Source: Bacteroides sp. (GTDB taxonomy: Bacteria > Bacillota > Clostridia > Lachnospirales > Lachnospiraceae). From it: a stretch of DNA of 64,000 nucleotides. Below the pieces are notes generated by a model. The model worked only from the letters and a program-made list of their open reading frames with translations, did no database searches and had not been told where the DNA came from. Below are positions 46,088-54,147 of this stretch, piece after piece. The translations under genes were made by a program, and so were the position numbers. The stretch lies in contig JAMPBO010000005.1 of NCBI GenBank assembly GCA_023666705.1, positions 124,001 through 188,000 of the forward strand, given 5' to 3'. Position 1 is the first letter of the stretch. Each line of letters begins with the position of its first letter.

Positions 46088-47176
46088 GTGGAAAGTAGTA
46101 AGGGAAAAATACAATTTAACAATAATGAATCATTAAAAATCAAAGGTGTTGCGATTATTTTAATGGTATTATTGCATGCTGTCTACCATGCACCGAAGGG
46201 TGTGGTGGTCACCTACGCTTTTTTACCCCAAAATATTGTCCTGAATGTTGCGGGAATGGGAAAGATATGTGTTTCCATGTTTGCCTTTGTGTCAGGCTAT
46301 GGATTATGGAAAAGCTATGAGAGAAGGAAAACAAGCTGTAACAAATGGACGATACGACAGCTTTTTAAGCTGTTTAGCAAGTTTTGGTTTGTATGGATTA
46401 TTACGGCGGTTGCCTGTGAGATTGTATCAGGCAGAAGCCGGGAGGTGTATTTTAAGGATGGAATAATAACCGGAATTAAGAATATTATCATTGAAATGCT
46501 GGGCTTGGCAAAGCTTTTTCATACACCGTCCCTTACAAGCGTCTATTGGTATATTGGAGCTGCCGTTTTCTTTGTTTTGTGTATTCCGTTTTTGTACTAT
46601 ATGAAACAAAATCTGGTGGCGGTGGTATTCATCATAATTCTGCTTCCACGAATTTTGGCGGTAGGAGATAACGGTTTTTTGGGAACCATGAATCCAGGCT
46701 CCTTTTTATTTGTATTTATTCTTGGCGTGATGGCATCTGAGCATGAATTGATTGAAAGGTGGACAGGCACGTTTTGTTTTCGGGGAGGAAAAATAATCAA
46801 ATTTATACTTGAGGTAATACTTTTGTTTATTTGTTATAAGATATATTACATTTTACCACTGCAATCCTACTGGGAAATTCATTGGGGCGTTATTCCGTTT
46901 GTTATCATTGTATTTTGCGTTGAGTTTATCAATCAGATACCTGTGATTTGTAATATGTTAAGCTTTTTGGGAAAACATTCCATGAACATATATCTGGTAC
47001 ATTCCATGTTAAAAAATATGTATTTGAAGGAATGGCTTTATTCGCTTCATAACTGGTTTTTGATTTTGATTGCATTGCTGGCGGTATCGATTGTGATATC
47101 CTATGTAATAGAGGGCTTGAAAAAGCTTCTCAAATTTGATAAATTTGTAGATTTTATATTAGAAAAAGTGAAATAA
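46088..47176 (+). CDS. Membrane acyltransferase (acyltransferase-3 type), copy 1
   Basis: This 362-residue polytopic protein has about ten membrane segments and the acyltransferase-3/OafA-like start. The segment LKIKGVAIILMVLLHAVYHAP carries the conserved His near residue 34. FVSGYGLWKSYERRK follows, and SFLGKHSMNIYLVHSML is near the C-terminus. The family O-acetylates cell-surface polysaccharide or peptidoglycan sugars. The start is GTG 46088. It is inserted in the infB operon and is followed by a diverged tandem copy. The last 230 bases of homology are identical in both copies. Confidence 0.85.
   Translation: MESSKGKIQFNNNESLKIKGVAIILMVLLHAVYHAPKGVVVTYAFLPQNIVLNVAGMGKICVSMFAFVSGYGLWKSYERRKTSCNKWTIRQLFKLFSKFWFVWIITAVACEIVSGRSREVYFKDGIITGIKNIIIEMLGLAKLFHTPSLTSVYWYIGAAVFFVLCIPFLYYMKQNLVAVVFIIILLPRILAVGDNGFLGTMNPGSFLFVFILGVMASEHELIERWTGTFCFRGGKIIKFILEVILLFICYKIYYILPLQSYWEIHWGVIPFVIIVFCVEFINQIPVICNMLSFLGKHSMNIYLVHSMLKNMYLKEWLYSLHNWFLILIALLAVSIVISYVIEGLKKLLKFDKFVDFILEKVK
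46920..47149 (+). repeat. 230-bp perfect duplicate, first copy
   Basis: Bases 46920-47149 are identical, base by base, to 48065-48294, while the upstream parts of the two acyltransferase genes differ at many positions. This sharp change from diverged to identical is the mark of recent gene conversion or recombination. Confidence 0.95.
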
Positions 47177-47794
47177 ACAATACTATTTAAAGCTTATGTG
47201 GAAAGGTGAAGAGTGAAAACAGGTGAAGAACGGTAAGGAAACAATACAATTTGATAATAGTGAATCATTAAAGATTAAGGGAATCGCAATTATAATCGTG
47301 GTGTTGGCTCATATAGTTTATTATGCACCAAAGGGTGTCGAAATTACATATGCGTTTCTACCGGAGCATATTGTTTATCATATAGCCGGTATGGGAAAAG
47401 CATGTGTATCCATGTTTGCTTTTGTGTCAGGCTATGGATTATGGAAAAGCTATGAGAAAAAGAAAACAAGCAGCAATAAATGGACGGTAGGACAGCTTTT
47501 TAAGCTGTTAAGTAAATTTTGGTTTGTGTGGATTGTTACGGCAATTACCTGCGAGCTTATATCAGGAAGAAGCTCACATGTGTATTTTCGGGATGGTATT
47601 TTAACAGGAATTAAAAATATCATAATCGAAATGCTGGGGATGGCAGATTTGTTTCATACGCCGTCACTTACAACTGTATATTGGTACATCGGTACAGCTG
47701 TTTTCTTTGTTTTATGCATTCCGTTTTTATATAAAATGAAGCAATATCTGATACACATATCCCTGATGACAATTCTGTTGCCAAGAATTTGTGA

Positions 47795-47803
47795 GGGGGG
47801 GGG
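47795..47803 (+). repeat. Poly-G tract (9 G) inside acyltransferase copy 2
   Basis: Nine consecutive G in an AT-rich gene. Eight G give the open frame, nine (present here) and seven both lead to a stop within a few codons. Copy 1 has no such tract at the aligned place. Confidence 0.95.
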
Positions 47804-48064
47804 TAGAAATCAGTAGTGGATTTTTTGGAAACAGAAATCCGTGCTCCTTTTTATTGATATTTATTCTTGGGACAATGGCATCTGAGTATGAATTGATTGA
47901 CAAGTGGATAGATGCCTTTCACTTTAAGGGAGGAAAAATAATCAAATTTATACTTGAGGGAATCCTTTTGTGTATTTGTTATAAGGTGTATTACATTTTA
48001 CCACTGCAATCCTATTGGGAAGTTCATTGGGGAATTATTCCGTTTGTTATCATAATATTTTGTA

Positions 48065-48294
48065 TTGAGTTTATCAATCAGATACCTGTGATTTGTAATA
48101 TGTTAAGCTTTTTGGGAAAACATTCCATGAACATATATCTGGTACATTCCATGTTAAAAAATATGTATTTGAAGGAATGGCTTTATTCGCTTCATAACTG
48201 GTTTTTGATTTTGATTGCATTGCTGGCGGTATCGATTGTGATATCCTATGTAATAGAGGGCTTGAAAAAGCTTCTCAAATTTGATAAATTTGTA
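48065..48294 (+). repeat. 230-bp perfect duplicate, second copy
   Basis: Identical to 46920-47149; see that entry. It covers the last three membrane helices of acyltransferase copy 2. Confidence 0.95.
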
Positions 48295-48357
48295 AATTGT
48301 ATACTGAAAAAAATAAATTGATTTCTTTAGAATAAGCAATTACGAAATGTCGTATTA

Positions 48358-48517
48358 TTGAAAAGTAGTTGTACAATATAGACAATATCACAAGCAAGGC
48401 ATTGTGGAGCCGTCGGTACTTAGCGAGGTTTCTTCGAGCTTAGTACCGTTACGTGCGACACATAACGAAAGTGTGCCTTGTGGTGATTTGCCTATATTGT
48501 ACAACGGACGTTTTCAA
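48358..48517. repeat. 160-bp imperfect palindromic element (MITE-like)
   Basis: The outer arms TTGAAAA (48358-48364) and TTTTCAA (48511-48517) enclose a perfect 14-base pair, GTTGTACAATATAG (48368-48381) with CTATATTGTACAAC (48492-48505). The stem continues imperfectly (CAAGGCA with TGCCTTG), and a second hairpin lies inside: CGGTACTTAGCGAG (48414-48427) with GAGCTTAGTACCG (48436-48448). No ORF is present. A TTTCTTTAGAA direct repeat lies at 48322-48332 and 48542-48552, outside the arms. It could be a non-autonomous mobile element or a structured RNA between acyltransferase copy 2 and truB. Confidence 0.72.
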
Positions 48518-48572
48518 AAGATAGAGTTTCAAAATCACCTGTTTCTTTAGAAAACAATAAGGAGATAATTAT

Positions 48573-49523
48573 TTGTTTGATGGTATTTTAAATGTATACA
48601 AAGAGCAGGGCTACACTTCATTTGATGTAGTTGCAAAGCTTCGCAGTATATTGAAACAAAAAAAAATAGGTCACACGGGCACCTTAGACCCTATGGCAAC
48701 GGGAGTGTTGGTTGTCTGCCTCGGCAAGGCGACAAAGCTGGTTGATATGCTGATAGAGGGTGATAAAAAGTATAGGGCATCCATGCTTCTTGGATATCAA
48801 ACTGACACAGAGGATGTGACGGGAGTTGTCACAAAAAGCAGCAGTATGAATCCAAGTGATAATGAGATAAGAGATGCAATCAGTGCTTTTGTCGGCGGCT
48901 ATCATCAGGTTCCGCCCATGTATTCCGCCATAAAGGTTGACGGAAAAAAGCTGTATGAGTACGCACGGGAGGGAAAGACCGTAGAGCGGGTGCCGCGGCA
49001 GGTCGAAATATATTCAATTGAAAACGTGAATGTATACAATCTGGACACTCTGGATATGAGCCTGAATGAAAGCTTTGGCAAAACTGGAAAGCAGAGGCAT
49101 ATCTGTGTGGATATGGATGTCCATTGCTCAAAAGGAACATACATAAGAAGTCTGTGCCGTGATATCGGTGGACGTCTTGGATGTTTTGCAACACTGATGG
49201 CACTTGAGAGGATGGAAGCTCACGGAAACCGTGTGGAACATTCGTTTACGCTTGGTGAAATAGAGGCATACTGCAAGGCAGGAACAATCGGAAATTACAT
49301 ACAGCCGTTGGATTCGCTTCTTGGTGCATATGGCAAACTAAAAATAAAGGATGCGTACCAATCATTCCTTTTAAATGGAAATAAGCTGAAGGAAGCGTAT
49401 TTTGAGGAGATTATGCCTGACAGGTCAGGAATGTTCAGGGTTTATTTAGGAAATGAAATGAAAGCATTATACCGCTATGATGAAAGGGAAAAACTATTCC
49501 GGCCTGAAAAGATGTTTTTATAA
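48573..49523 (+). CDS. truB: tRNA pseudouridine-55 synthase TruB
   Basis: The 316-residue protein has GILNVYKEQGYTSFDVVAKLR at the start and the catalytic stretch GHTGTLDPMATGVLVVCLGKATK (Asp near residue 38). YRASMLLGYQTDTEDVTG and PPMYSAIKVDGKKLYEYAR follow. It makes pseudouridine 55 in the T-loop of tRNAs. The start is TTG 48573, eight bases after TAAGGAG. It resumes the conserved operon after the inserted acyltransferases. Confidence 0.95.
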   Translation: MFDGILNVYKEQGYTSFDVVAKLRSILKQKKIGHTGTLDPMATGVLVVCLGKATKLVDMLIEGDKKYRASMLLGYQTDTEDVTGVVTKSSSMNPSDNEIRDAISAFVGGYHQVPPMYSAIKVDGKKLYEYAREGKTVERVPRQVEIYSIENVNVYNLDTLDMSLNESFGKTGKQRHICVDMDVHCSKGTYIRSLCRDIGGRLGCFATLMALERMEAHGNRVEHSFTLGEIEAYCKAGTIGNYIQPLDSLLGAYGKLKIKDAYQSFLLNGNKLKEAYFEEIMPDRSGMFRVYLGNEMKALYRYDEREKLFRPEKMFL

Positions 49524-49542
49524 AGTGCAGAGGTAAAAGGAC

Positions 49543-50427
49543 TTGAAAACAGTATCGTACGAAAAGGTAAAATTACAAAATACCGTAGTTGCATTGGGCA
49601 AATTTGAGGGAATGCATAAGGGACACATGCTTTTATTGGATGAGGTTATTCATATAGCTGCAGAAAAAAAATTGACAAGTGTGGTCTTGACTGTGAATGT
49701 GCCATCTGATAAAGTAATTAATACAGCATCGGAACAGCATGACATACTTAGAAAGCAAAATATTGATATGGTTGTTCCATGTATGTTTACCAAAGCGTTT
49801 GCATCACTTCTTCCTGAAGAATTTGTTAAACAAATACTGGTTGACGGTCTTGGTGCAAAATATGTGGTCGTAGGTGAGGATTTTCATTACGGGCACAAAA
49901 GGCTGGGGAATTGTGATACGCTAAAGCATGACGGTGCAGTGTACGGCTTCCAACTTGTTTCATTTCCGAAGCTTTCCTTAGATGGAAAAGTGGTAAGCTC
50001 ATCCTATATCAGGGAGCTTATCGAAAGGGGGAAAATGGACGAGGTTTACATGTATATGGGAAGATATTACAAGCTTACGGGAACCGTTGTACATGGGAAA
50101 ATGCTGGGACGTACCATAGGCTTTCCGACTGTAAATATTATTCCTGCCACCGAAAAGCTGTTGCCGCCGTCTGGTGTTTACGCGTCAGAGCTTGAATGTT
50201 GTGGGAAATGTTATAAGGCTGTCACAAATATAGGGTCAAATCCTACGGTTACGGAGGATGAGACAGTTAAAATTGAAACCCATATATTGGATTATAATGG
50301 AGATTTGTATGGCAGGGAAGTGCAGGTATCCCTAAAACGTTTTATTCGCCATGAAACAAGGTTCAACAGTATGGAAGAACTGAAAATGCAGCTTGAAAAG
50401 GATAAGCTTTATGTCATGCAGATGTAA
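49543..50427 (+). CDS. ribF: Bifunctional riboflavin kinase/FAD synthetase RibF
   Basis: The 294-residue protein has an N-terminal adenylyltransferase part (VVALGKFEGMHKGHMLLLDEV, then VVGEDFHYGHKRLG; about 1-155) and a C-terminal flavokinase part (about 165-290) with GKMLGRTIGFPTVNI and KAVTNIGSNPTV. The first motif is GKFEGMHKGH, where many homologues have GxFDGxHxGH. It makes FMN and FAD from riboflavin. The start is TTG 49543. It lies 19 bases after truB, the usual pair. Confidence 0.93.
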   Translation: MKTVSYEKVKLQNTVVALGKFEGMHKGHMLLLDEVIHIAAEKKLTSVVLTVNVPSDKVINTASEQHDILRKQNIDMVVPCMFTKAFASLLPEEFVKQILVDGLGAKYVVVGEDFHYGHKRLGNCDTLKHDGAVYGFQLVSFPKLSLDGKVVSSSYIRELIERGKMDEVYMYMGRYYKLTGTVVHGKMLGRTIGFPTVNIIPATEKLLPPSGVYASELECCGKCYKAVTNIGSNPTVTEDETVKIETHILDYNGDLYGREVQVSLKRFIRHETRFNSMEELKMQLEKDKLYVMQM

Positions 50428-50451
50428 AGCAAAAATATAGTAAATAAATTC

Positions 50452-50523
50452 GCATCAGTAGCTCAGTGGATAGAGCAATGGCCTCCGGAGCCATGTGCGG
50501 AGGTTCGATTCCTCTCTGGTGCA
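50452..50523 (+). tRNA. tRNA-Arg (anticodon CCG)
   Basis: The 72-base cloverleaf has acceptor GCATCAG with CTGGTGC (one T-G pair), D-arm GCTC/GAGC, anticodon stem ATGGC/GCCAT with loop CTCCGGA (anticodon CCG), and T-arm GGAGG/CCTCT with loop TTCGATT. The discriminator is A. CCA is not encoded. It lies 24 bases after ribF. Confidence 0.95.
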
Positions 50524-50530
50524 TGCAATG

Positions 50531-50572
50531 TCCTAAGGAGGGACCCAGCGAAGCTGGGAGGATTCCTTAGGA
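50531..50572 (+). repeat. Nested hairpin/REP-like element after tRNA-Arg
   Basis: TCCTAAGGA (50531-50539) pairs perfectly with TCCTTAGGA (50564-50572). Inside, CCCAGC (50544-50549) pairs with GCTGGG (50553-50558) around GAA. A degraded second unit ACCCAACGAAGCAGGAGG follows directly and supplies the ribosome site of the next gene. It may mark the tRNA 3' end or be a repeat-family member. Confidence 0.7.
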
Positions 50573-50602
50573 CCGACCCAACGAAGCAGGAGGGAGGAGC
50601 TT

Positions 50603-51241
50603 ATGAAAAAAACAAAGAAAGACAAAGGAATTGCAGGTCTTATGCTATTTGTTGGCTGGCTTGTTTTCATACTTCTTGCCCTCATATTTTATTTTTATTT
50701 CAGTAAAGGATTTATGGATTTTTTTAATAAAAAATCCAAATCAGGAGCAGATGCACAAAAAATATATGAGGTAAATAAATATCCTGCGGTAAATTCCTTA
50801 ATTGAAAAATATTTCACTGCGATATCCGAGTGTGATGAAAAAACGTTAAAAAGCCTTGTTTCCAATCCTGCGGAATTTGATGATATGACAAATTATGAAA
50901 AAAGGGCAAAGGTGATTACGGGGTATGAAAATATTATATGCTATACAATCCCCGGATATCAGGAGGGTGATTTGCTCGTATATGTGATAGCCAACCTGAC
51001 ATTTTCGGATGTTACGAAAATTAACAGCAAGCCTTTGGATATCAGCTATTTTTACCTGAAGAAAAATTATGACGATTATTTTATCTTAAATGTAATTTCA
51101 GACGAAAATATAAATGAGTACATAGAAGCCAAATACAAAAACGATGACATACAGAACCTGTATAAATCCGTTAAGGAAAATATAGACTCATGTGCAGCTA
51201 CTGATTCGGCATTTGCCGAATTATATAATAAAATATATTAA
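50603..51241 (+). CDS. Membrane-anchored protein with NTF2-like ectodomain, unknown
   Basis: This 212-residue protein has a basic N-terminus (MKKTKKDKGIAG), one strong membrane helix (about 12-34) and an extracytoplasmic region. That region starts with AVNSLIEKYFTAISECDEKTLKSLV and continues with alternating beta strands (about 60-190), which looks like an NTF2-like fold. No catalytic motif is seen and I do not recognise a named family. A very purine-rich site (AGGAGGGAGGAG) precedes ATG 50603. The gene is closed by a terminator. Confidence 0.7.
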   Translation: MKKTKKDKGIAGLMLFVGWLVFILLALIFYFYFSKGFMDFFNKKSKSGADAQKIYEVNKYPAVNSLIEKYFTAISECDEKTLKSLVSNPAEFDDMTNYEKRAKVITGYENIICYTIPGYQEGDLLVYVIANLTFSDVTKINSKPLDISYFYLKKNYDDYFILNVISDENINEYIEAKYKNDDIQNLYKSVKENIDSCAATDSAFAELYNKIY

Positions 51242-51251
51242 CAGGGATTAT

Positions 51252-51286
51252 GGGCTGTAGACTTTACATGACTGCAGCCCTTTTTA
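51252..51286 (+). terminator. Intrinsic terminator
   Basis: GGGCTGTAG (51252-51260) pairs with CTGCAGCCC (51272-51280) with one T-G pair, followed by TTTTTA. It lies 11 bases after the preceding stop. Confidence 0.88.
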
Positions 51287-51312
51287 TTCATTCATAGGAA
51301 TTTTCCTATAGG

Positions 51313-51366
51313 CAGATTAAAAATTTTGTCAGGATGCGGACTGCAGCGTCAAAAGTACTTTGTTCT
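51313..51366 (+). repeat. Dispersed leader repeat, copy B (before rluF-like gene)
   Basis: This 54-base element aligns without gaps to copy C (63813-63866), 38 of 54 bases identical. Its last 34 bases align with copy A (31377-31410), 28 identical. It ends 24 bases before the start codon of the pseudouridine synthase. Confidence 0.75.
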
Positions 51367-51390
51367 TTCAGGATAGGGGTATGGTTTAAC

Positions 51391-52092
51391 ATGGAACAGG
51401 GAATCAGAATAAACAAATATTTAAGTGAAGCGGGAATATGTTCAAGAAGACAGGCGGACAATATAATCGAGGCAGGTGAGGTTACAGTGAATGGGGAACG
51501 GGCTGTCCTTGGAACAAGAGTATTTGCAGACAGTATTGTAAAATATAAGGGAAAAACCGTAATGCCCATAAAAAAGAAGGTTATTTATGCCTACAATAAA
51601 CCCATGGGACTTGTGTGTACGTCGGAGGAGGCAGATAAGGACAGCATATTTAATTATGCTGATTTTCCGGAAAAGGTCAATTATGTGGGGCGGCTTGACA
51701 AGGATTCACAGGGACTGCTGCTGCTCACAAATGACGGTGCACTTGCCAATAGCATCCAAAAATCTGTAAATAACCATGAAAAGGAATATCACGTACGTGT
51801 CAATAAGGACATTACGGATGAATTTATTTCGGACATGGCAAAGGGTGTCCCTATCCTTGACACGGTGACAAAGAAATGTAAAGTGATAAAGACGGGAAAC
51901 CGGACCTTTAAAATCATATTGACACAGGGGTTGAACAGGCAGATCAGACGGATGTGCGAACAGCTCGGCTACAGGGTTGTACATTTAAAACGGGTAAGAA
52001 TCGTGAATGTTGTTTTAGGAAATTTAAGACCGGGAGATTTTAGGAGCCTTAGTGAAGACGAAGAAAAAAGACTTAGAAATTTGTGCAGGTAA
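51391..52092 (+). CDS. Ribosomal/tRNA pseudouridine synthase, RluF/RsuA group
   Basis: The 233-residue protein has an N-terminal S4 domain (IRINKYLSEAGICSRRQADNII, then GEVTVNGERAVLG). The catalytic domain contains YVGRLDKDSQGLLLLTNDG (catalytic Asp) and LTQGLNRQIRRMCEQLGY, followed by LKRVRIVN. This is the RsuA/RluB/RluF family; the GRLDKDSQGL and QGLNRQIRRM forms favour the RluF subgroup (23S position 2604). ATG 51391 is chosen because the S4 domain starts there; upstream bases belong to the repeat. A GGGG ribosome site lies 12 bases upstream. Confidence 0.88.
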   Translation: MEQGIRINKYLSEAGICSRRQADNIIEAGEVTVNGERAVLGTRVFADSIVKYKGKTVMPIKKKVIYAYNKPMGLVCTSEEADKDSIFNYADFPEKVNYVGRLDKDSQGLLLLTNDGALANSIQKSVNNHEKEYHVRVNKDITDEFISDMAKGVPILDTVTKKCKVIKTGNRTFKIILTQGLNRQIRRMCEQLGYRVVHLKRVRIVNVVLGNLRPGDFRSLSEDEEKRLRNLCR

Positions 52093-52148
52093 TATGGGAA
52101 ATATTGCATTTTTATATTACGAAAAATTTTAACGGAGTGAATGTATAT

Positions 52149-54092
52149 ATGAATAAAACAGACAGAATTAAAGAGCTTACCGCCTTACTTGGCGAGGCGT
52201 CAAGGGCATATTATCAGGAAGACCGCGAGATTATGAGCAATTTTGAGTATGACAGGCTTTACGATGAGCTTGTCAGCCTTGAAAATGAGACAGGACTTGT
52301 GTTATCAGGAAGTCCTACAAGGAAGGTTGGATATGAGGTTTTGAGTGAGCTTCCGAAGGAGGCACATTTAGCACCCATGCTTTCCTTGGATAAGACAAAA
52401 AGCGTGGAGGATTTATCGGAGTGGCTTAAGGATAAAAAAGGCGTTTTGTCATGGAAGCTTGACGGACTTACGGTTGTGCTTACCTATGAGGATGGACAGC
52501 TTGTTAAGGCTGTCACCAGGGGAAATGGAGAAATTGGAGAAGTTATCACAAATAATGCAAGGGTATTTGTAAATGTACCATCAAGAATCGCGTACCAGGA
52601 GCCGCTTGTCATAAGAGGGGAGGCGGTTATTTCTTATTCTGAGTTTAATAAAATAAATGCAACGATAACCGATGCAGATGCAAAGTACAAAAATCCGCGA
52701 AATTTGTGCAGCGGGACGGTGAGGCAGCTGAATAATGAAATAACGGCGAACCGGAATGTAAAATTTTATGCCTTTAATATGCTTGATATTCCGAATGAGG
52801 ATATCAATGCATCGATGACAAGGAGGTTTGATTTCCTTGAGGGACTTGGCTTTGACGTAGTGTGGCATATGACTGTTGACCGTGACAGTATATTTGATGC
52901 AGTCAAGCTTTTTGCCGATAAGATAAAGGATAATGATATTCCTTCTGACGGGCTCGTGCTTGCATACGATGATGTCGTATACGGAAAAAGTCTTGGAATT
53001 ACGGCAAAGTTTCCGAGAGATTCCATCGCATTTAAATGGGCGGACGAGCAGGCGGAAACAGAGCTGCTTGAGGTGGAGTGGAGTCCGTCAAGAACAGGGC
53101 TTATCAATCCGATTGCAATATTTAAGCCGGTATTTTTGGAGGGAACGGTCGTTGGACGTGCCAGTATTCATAATGTCAGCATTGCAAAACAGCTTGCACT
53201 TGGTATTGGTGACACCATAAAGGTATATAAGGCAAATATGATTATTCCGCAGATTAGCGAAAATCTTACAAAAAGCGGAACCCTTGAAATACCCCAAATT
53301 TGTCCTGCCTGTGGAAAGAACACGGTAATCAATAATGAAAATGATGTTGAAACGCTTTATTGCCCGAATAAGGATTGCCCTGCAAAGGCAACGAAAATAT
53401 TTACACATTTTGTATCAAGAAATGCGATGAATATAGAGGGGCTTTCCGAGCAGACCATAGATAAGTTTATTGGTAAGGGCTTCATTTCAGATTTTTGTGA
53501 CATATATATGCTGGAACGGTTTCGTGATGAGATTATTGAGATGGACGGTTTTGGTGAAAAGTCATACGAAAATATCATCAAATCAGTTGATGCATCAAGA
53601 ACAACAAATCTTAGCAGGGTTTTATATGGCATCGGTATACTGAATGTAGGAAATGCAACTGCAAAGCTTATATGCAGACATTTTAAAAATGATATAAAAG
53701 AAATTATAAATGCGGATGCGGAGCAGTTTGCGGAAATAGATGGCGTGGGACCTGTGATTGCCGATACGGTTGTTGCATATTTTGCGGATGAGGAAAATTT
53801 GAAAAGTCTGAACAGGCTGCTTACCCAGCTTACGGTTTTGGAGGAAACAAATGACAGTAAACAGGATCTTGCAGGGAAGACATTCGTAATAACAGGGTCG
53901 CTTAATTCGTTTGCAAACAGGGATGAGTTAAAAAAGCTGATTGAGGACAGGGGCGGAAAGGTTGCAGGCAGTGTTTCGTCAAAAACAAGCTACCTGATTA
54001 ACAATGATGTGACGTCAAATTCATCCAAAAATAAAAAAGCCAAATCACTGGATATCCCGATAATTTCAGAGGAGGATTTCTTGAAGTTGTAA
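52149..54092 (+). CDS. ligA: NAD-dependent DNA ligase LigA
   Basis: The 647-residue protein has an Ia domain at about 5-50. The nucleotidyltransferase domain has the active-site Lys103 in SWKLDGL. An OB fold (about 300-370), a Cys4 zinc finger (CPACGK ... CPNKDCPAK), HhH repeats (about 435-560) and a C-terminal BRCT domain (GKTFVITGSLNSF, about 570-645) follow. It seals nicks in replication and repair. ATG 52149 is chosen; the frame is open further upstream and a GTG at 52137 overlaps the GGAG site. Confidence 0.94.
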   Translation: MNKTDRIKELTALLGEASRAYYQEDREIMSNFEYDRLYDELVSLENETGLVLSGSPTRKVGYEVLSELPKEAHLAPMLSLDKTKSVEDLSEWLKDKKGVLSWKLDGLTVVLTYEDGQLVKAVTRGNGEIGEVITNNARVFVNVPSRIAYQEPLVIRGEAVISYSEFNKINATITDADAKYKNPRNLCSGTVRQLNNEITANRNVKFYAFNMLDIPNEDINASMTRRFDFLEGLGFDVVWHMTVDRDSIFDAVKLFADKIKDNDIPSDGLVLAYDDVVYGKSLGITAKFPRDSIAFKWADEQAETELLEVEWSPSRTGLINPIAIFKPVFLEGTVVGRASIHNVSIAKQLALGIGDTIKVYKANMIIPQISENLTKSGTLEIPQICPACGKNTVINNENDVETLYCPNKDCPAKATKIFTHFVSRNAMNIEGLSEQTIDKFIGKGFISDFCDIYMLERFRDEIIEMDGFGEKSYENIIKSVDASRTTNLSRVLYGIGILNVGNATAKLICRHFKNDIKEIINADAEQFAEIDGVGPVIADTVVAYFADEENLKSLNRLLTQLTVLEETNDSKQDLAGKTFVITGSLNSFANRDELKKLIEDRGGKVAGSVSSKTSYLINNDVTSNSSKNKKAKSLDIPIISEEDFLKL

Positions 54093-54147
54093 GGGAAACG
54101 TGATATATATAGTTACAAAGCTTCATTTCGAGGGAGGTCAACATAAG

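Larger units (their letters stand above)
47223..48321 (+). pseudogene. Membrane acyltransferase copy 2, frameshifted at poly-G (probably phase-variable)
   Basis: This tandem paralogue of the gene at 46088 starts at GTG 47223. The first 191 codons match copy 1 well (LKIKGIAIIIVVLAHIVYYAP, FVSGYGLWKSYEKKK), then the frame meets nine G (47795-47803) and stops at 47814-47816 after GGRNQ. In the +1-shifted frame the homology continues from GGVEISSGFFGNRNPCSF to the end at 48321. With eight G the two halves would join into one full-length protein of about 365 residues (RICEGGVEISSGFF, aligned with RILAVGDNGFL of copy 1). The remainder shows no other damage, so a switchable gene is more likely than decay. 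A sequencing error is an alternative. Confidence 0.82.

Noticed and set aside
46088-48572. Prophage or insertion sequence around the acyltransferases
   Set aside because: No transposase, integrase or target duplication is visible; only the non-coding palindrome is mobile-element-like.
54093-54147. SAM riboswitch or T-box before metA
   Set aside because: The gap from ligA to metA is only 55 bases and holds only a ribosome site.
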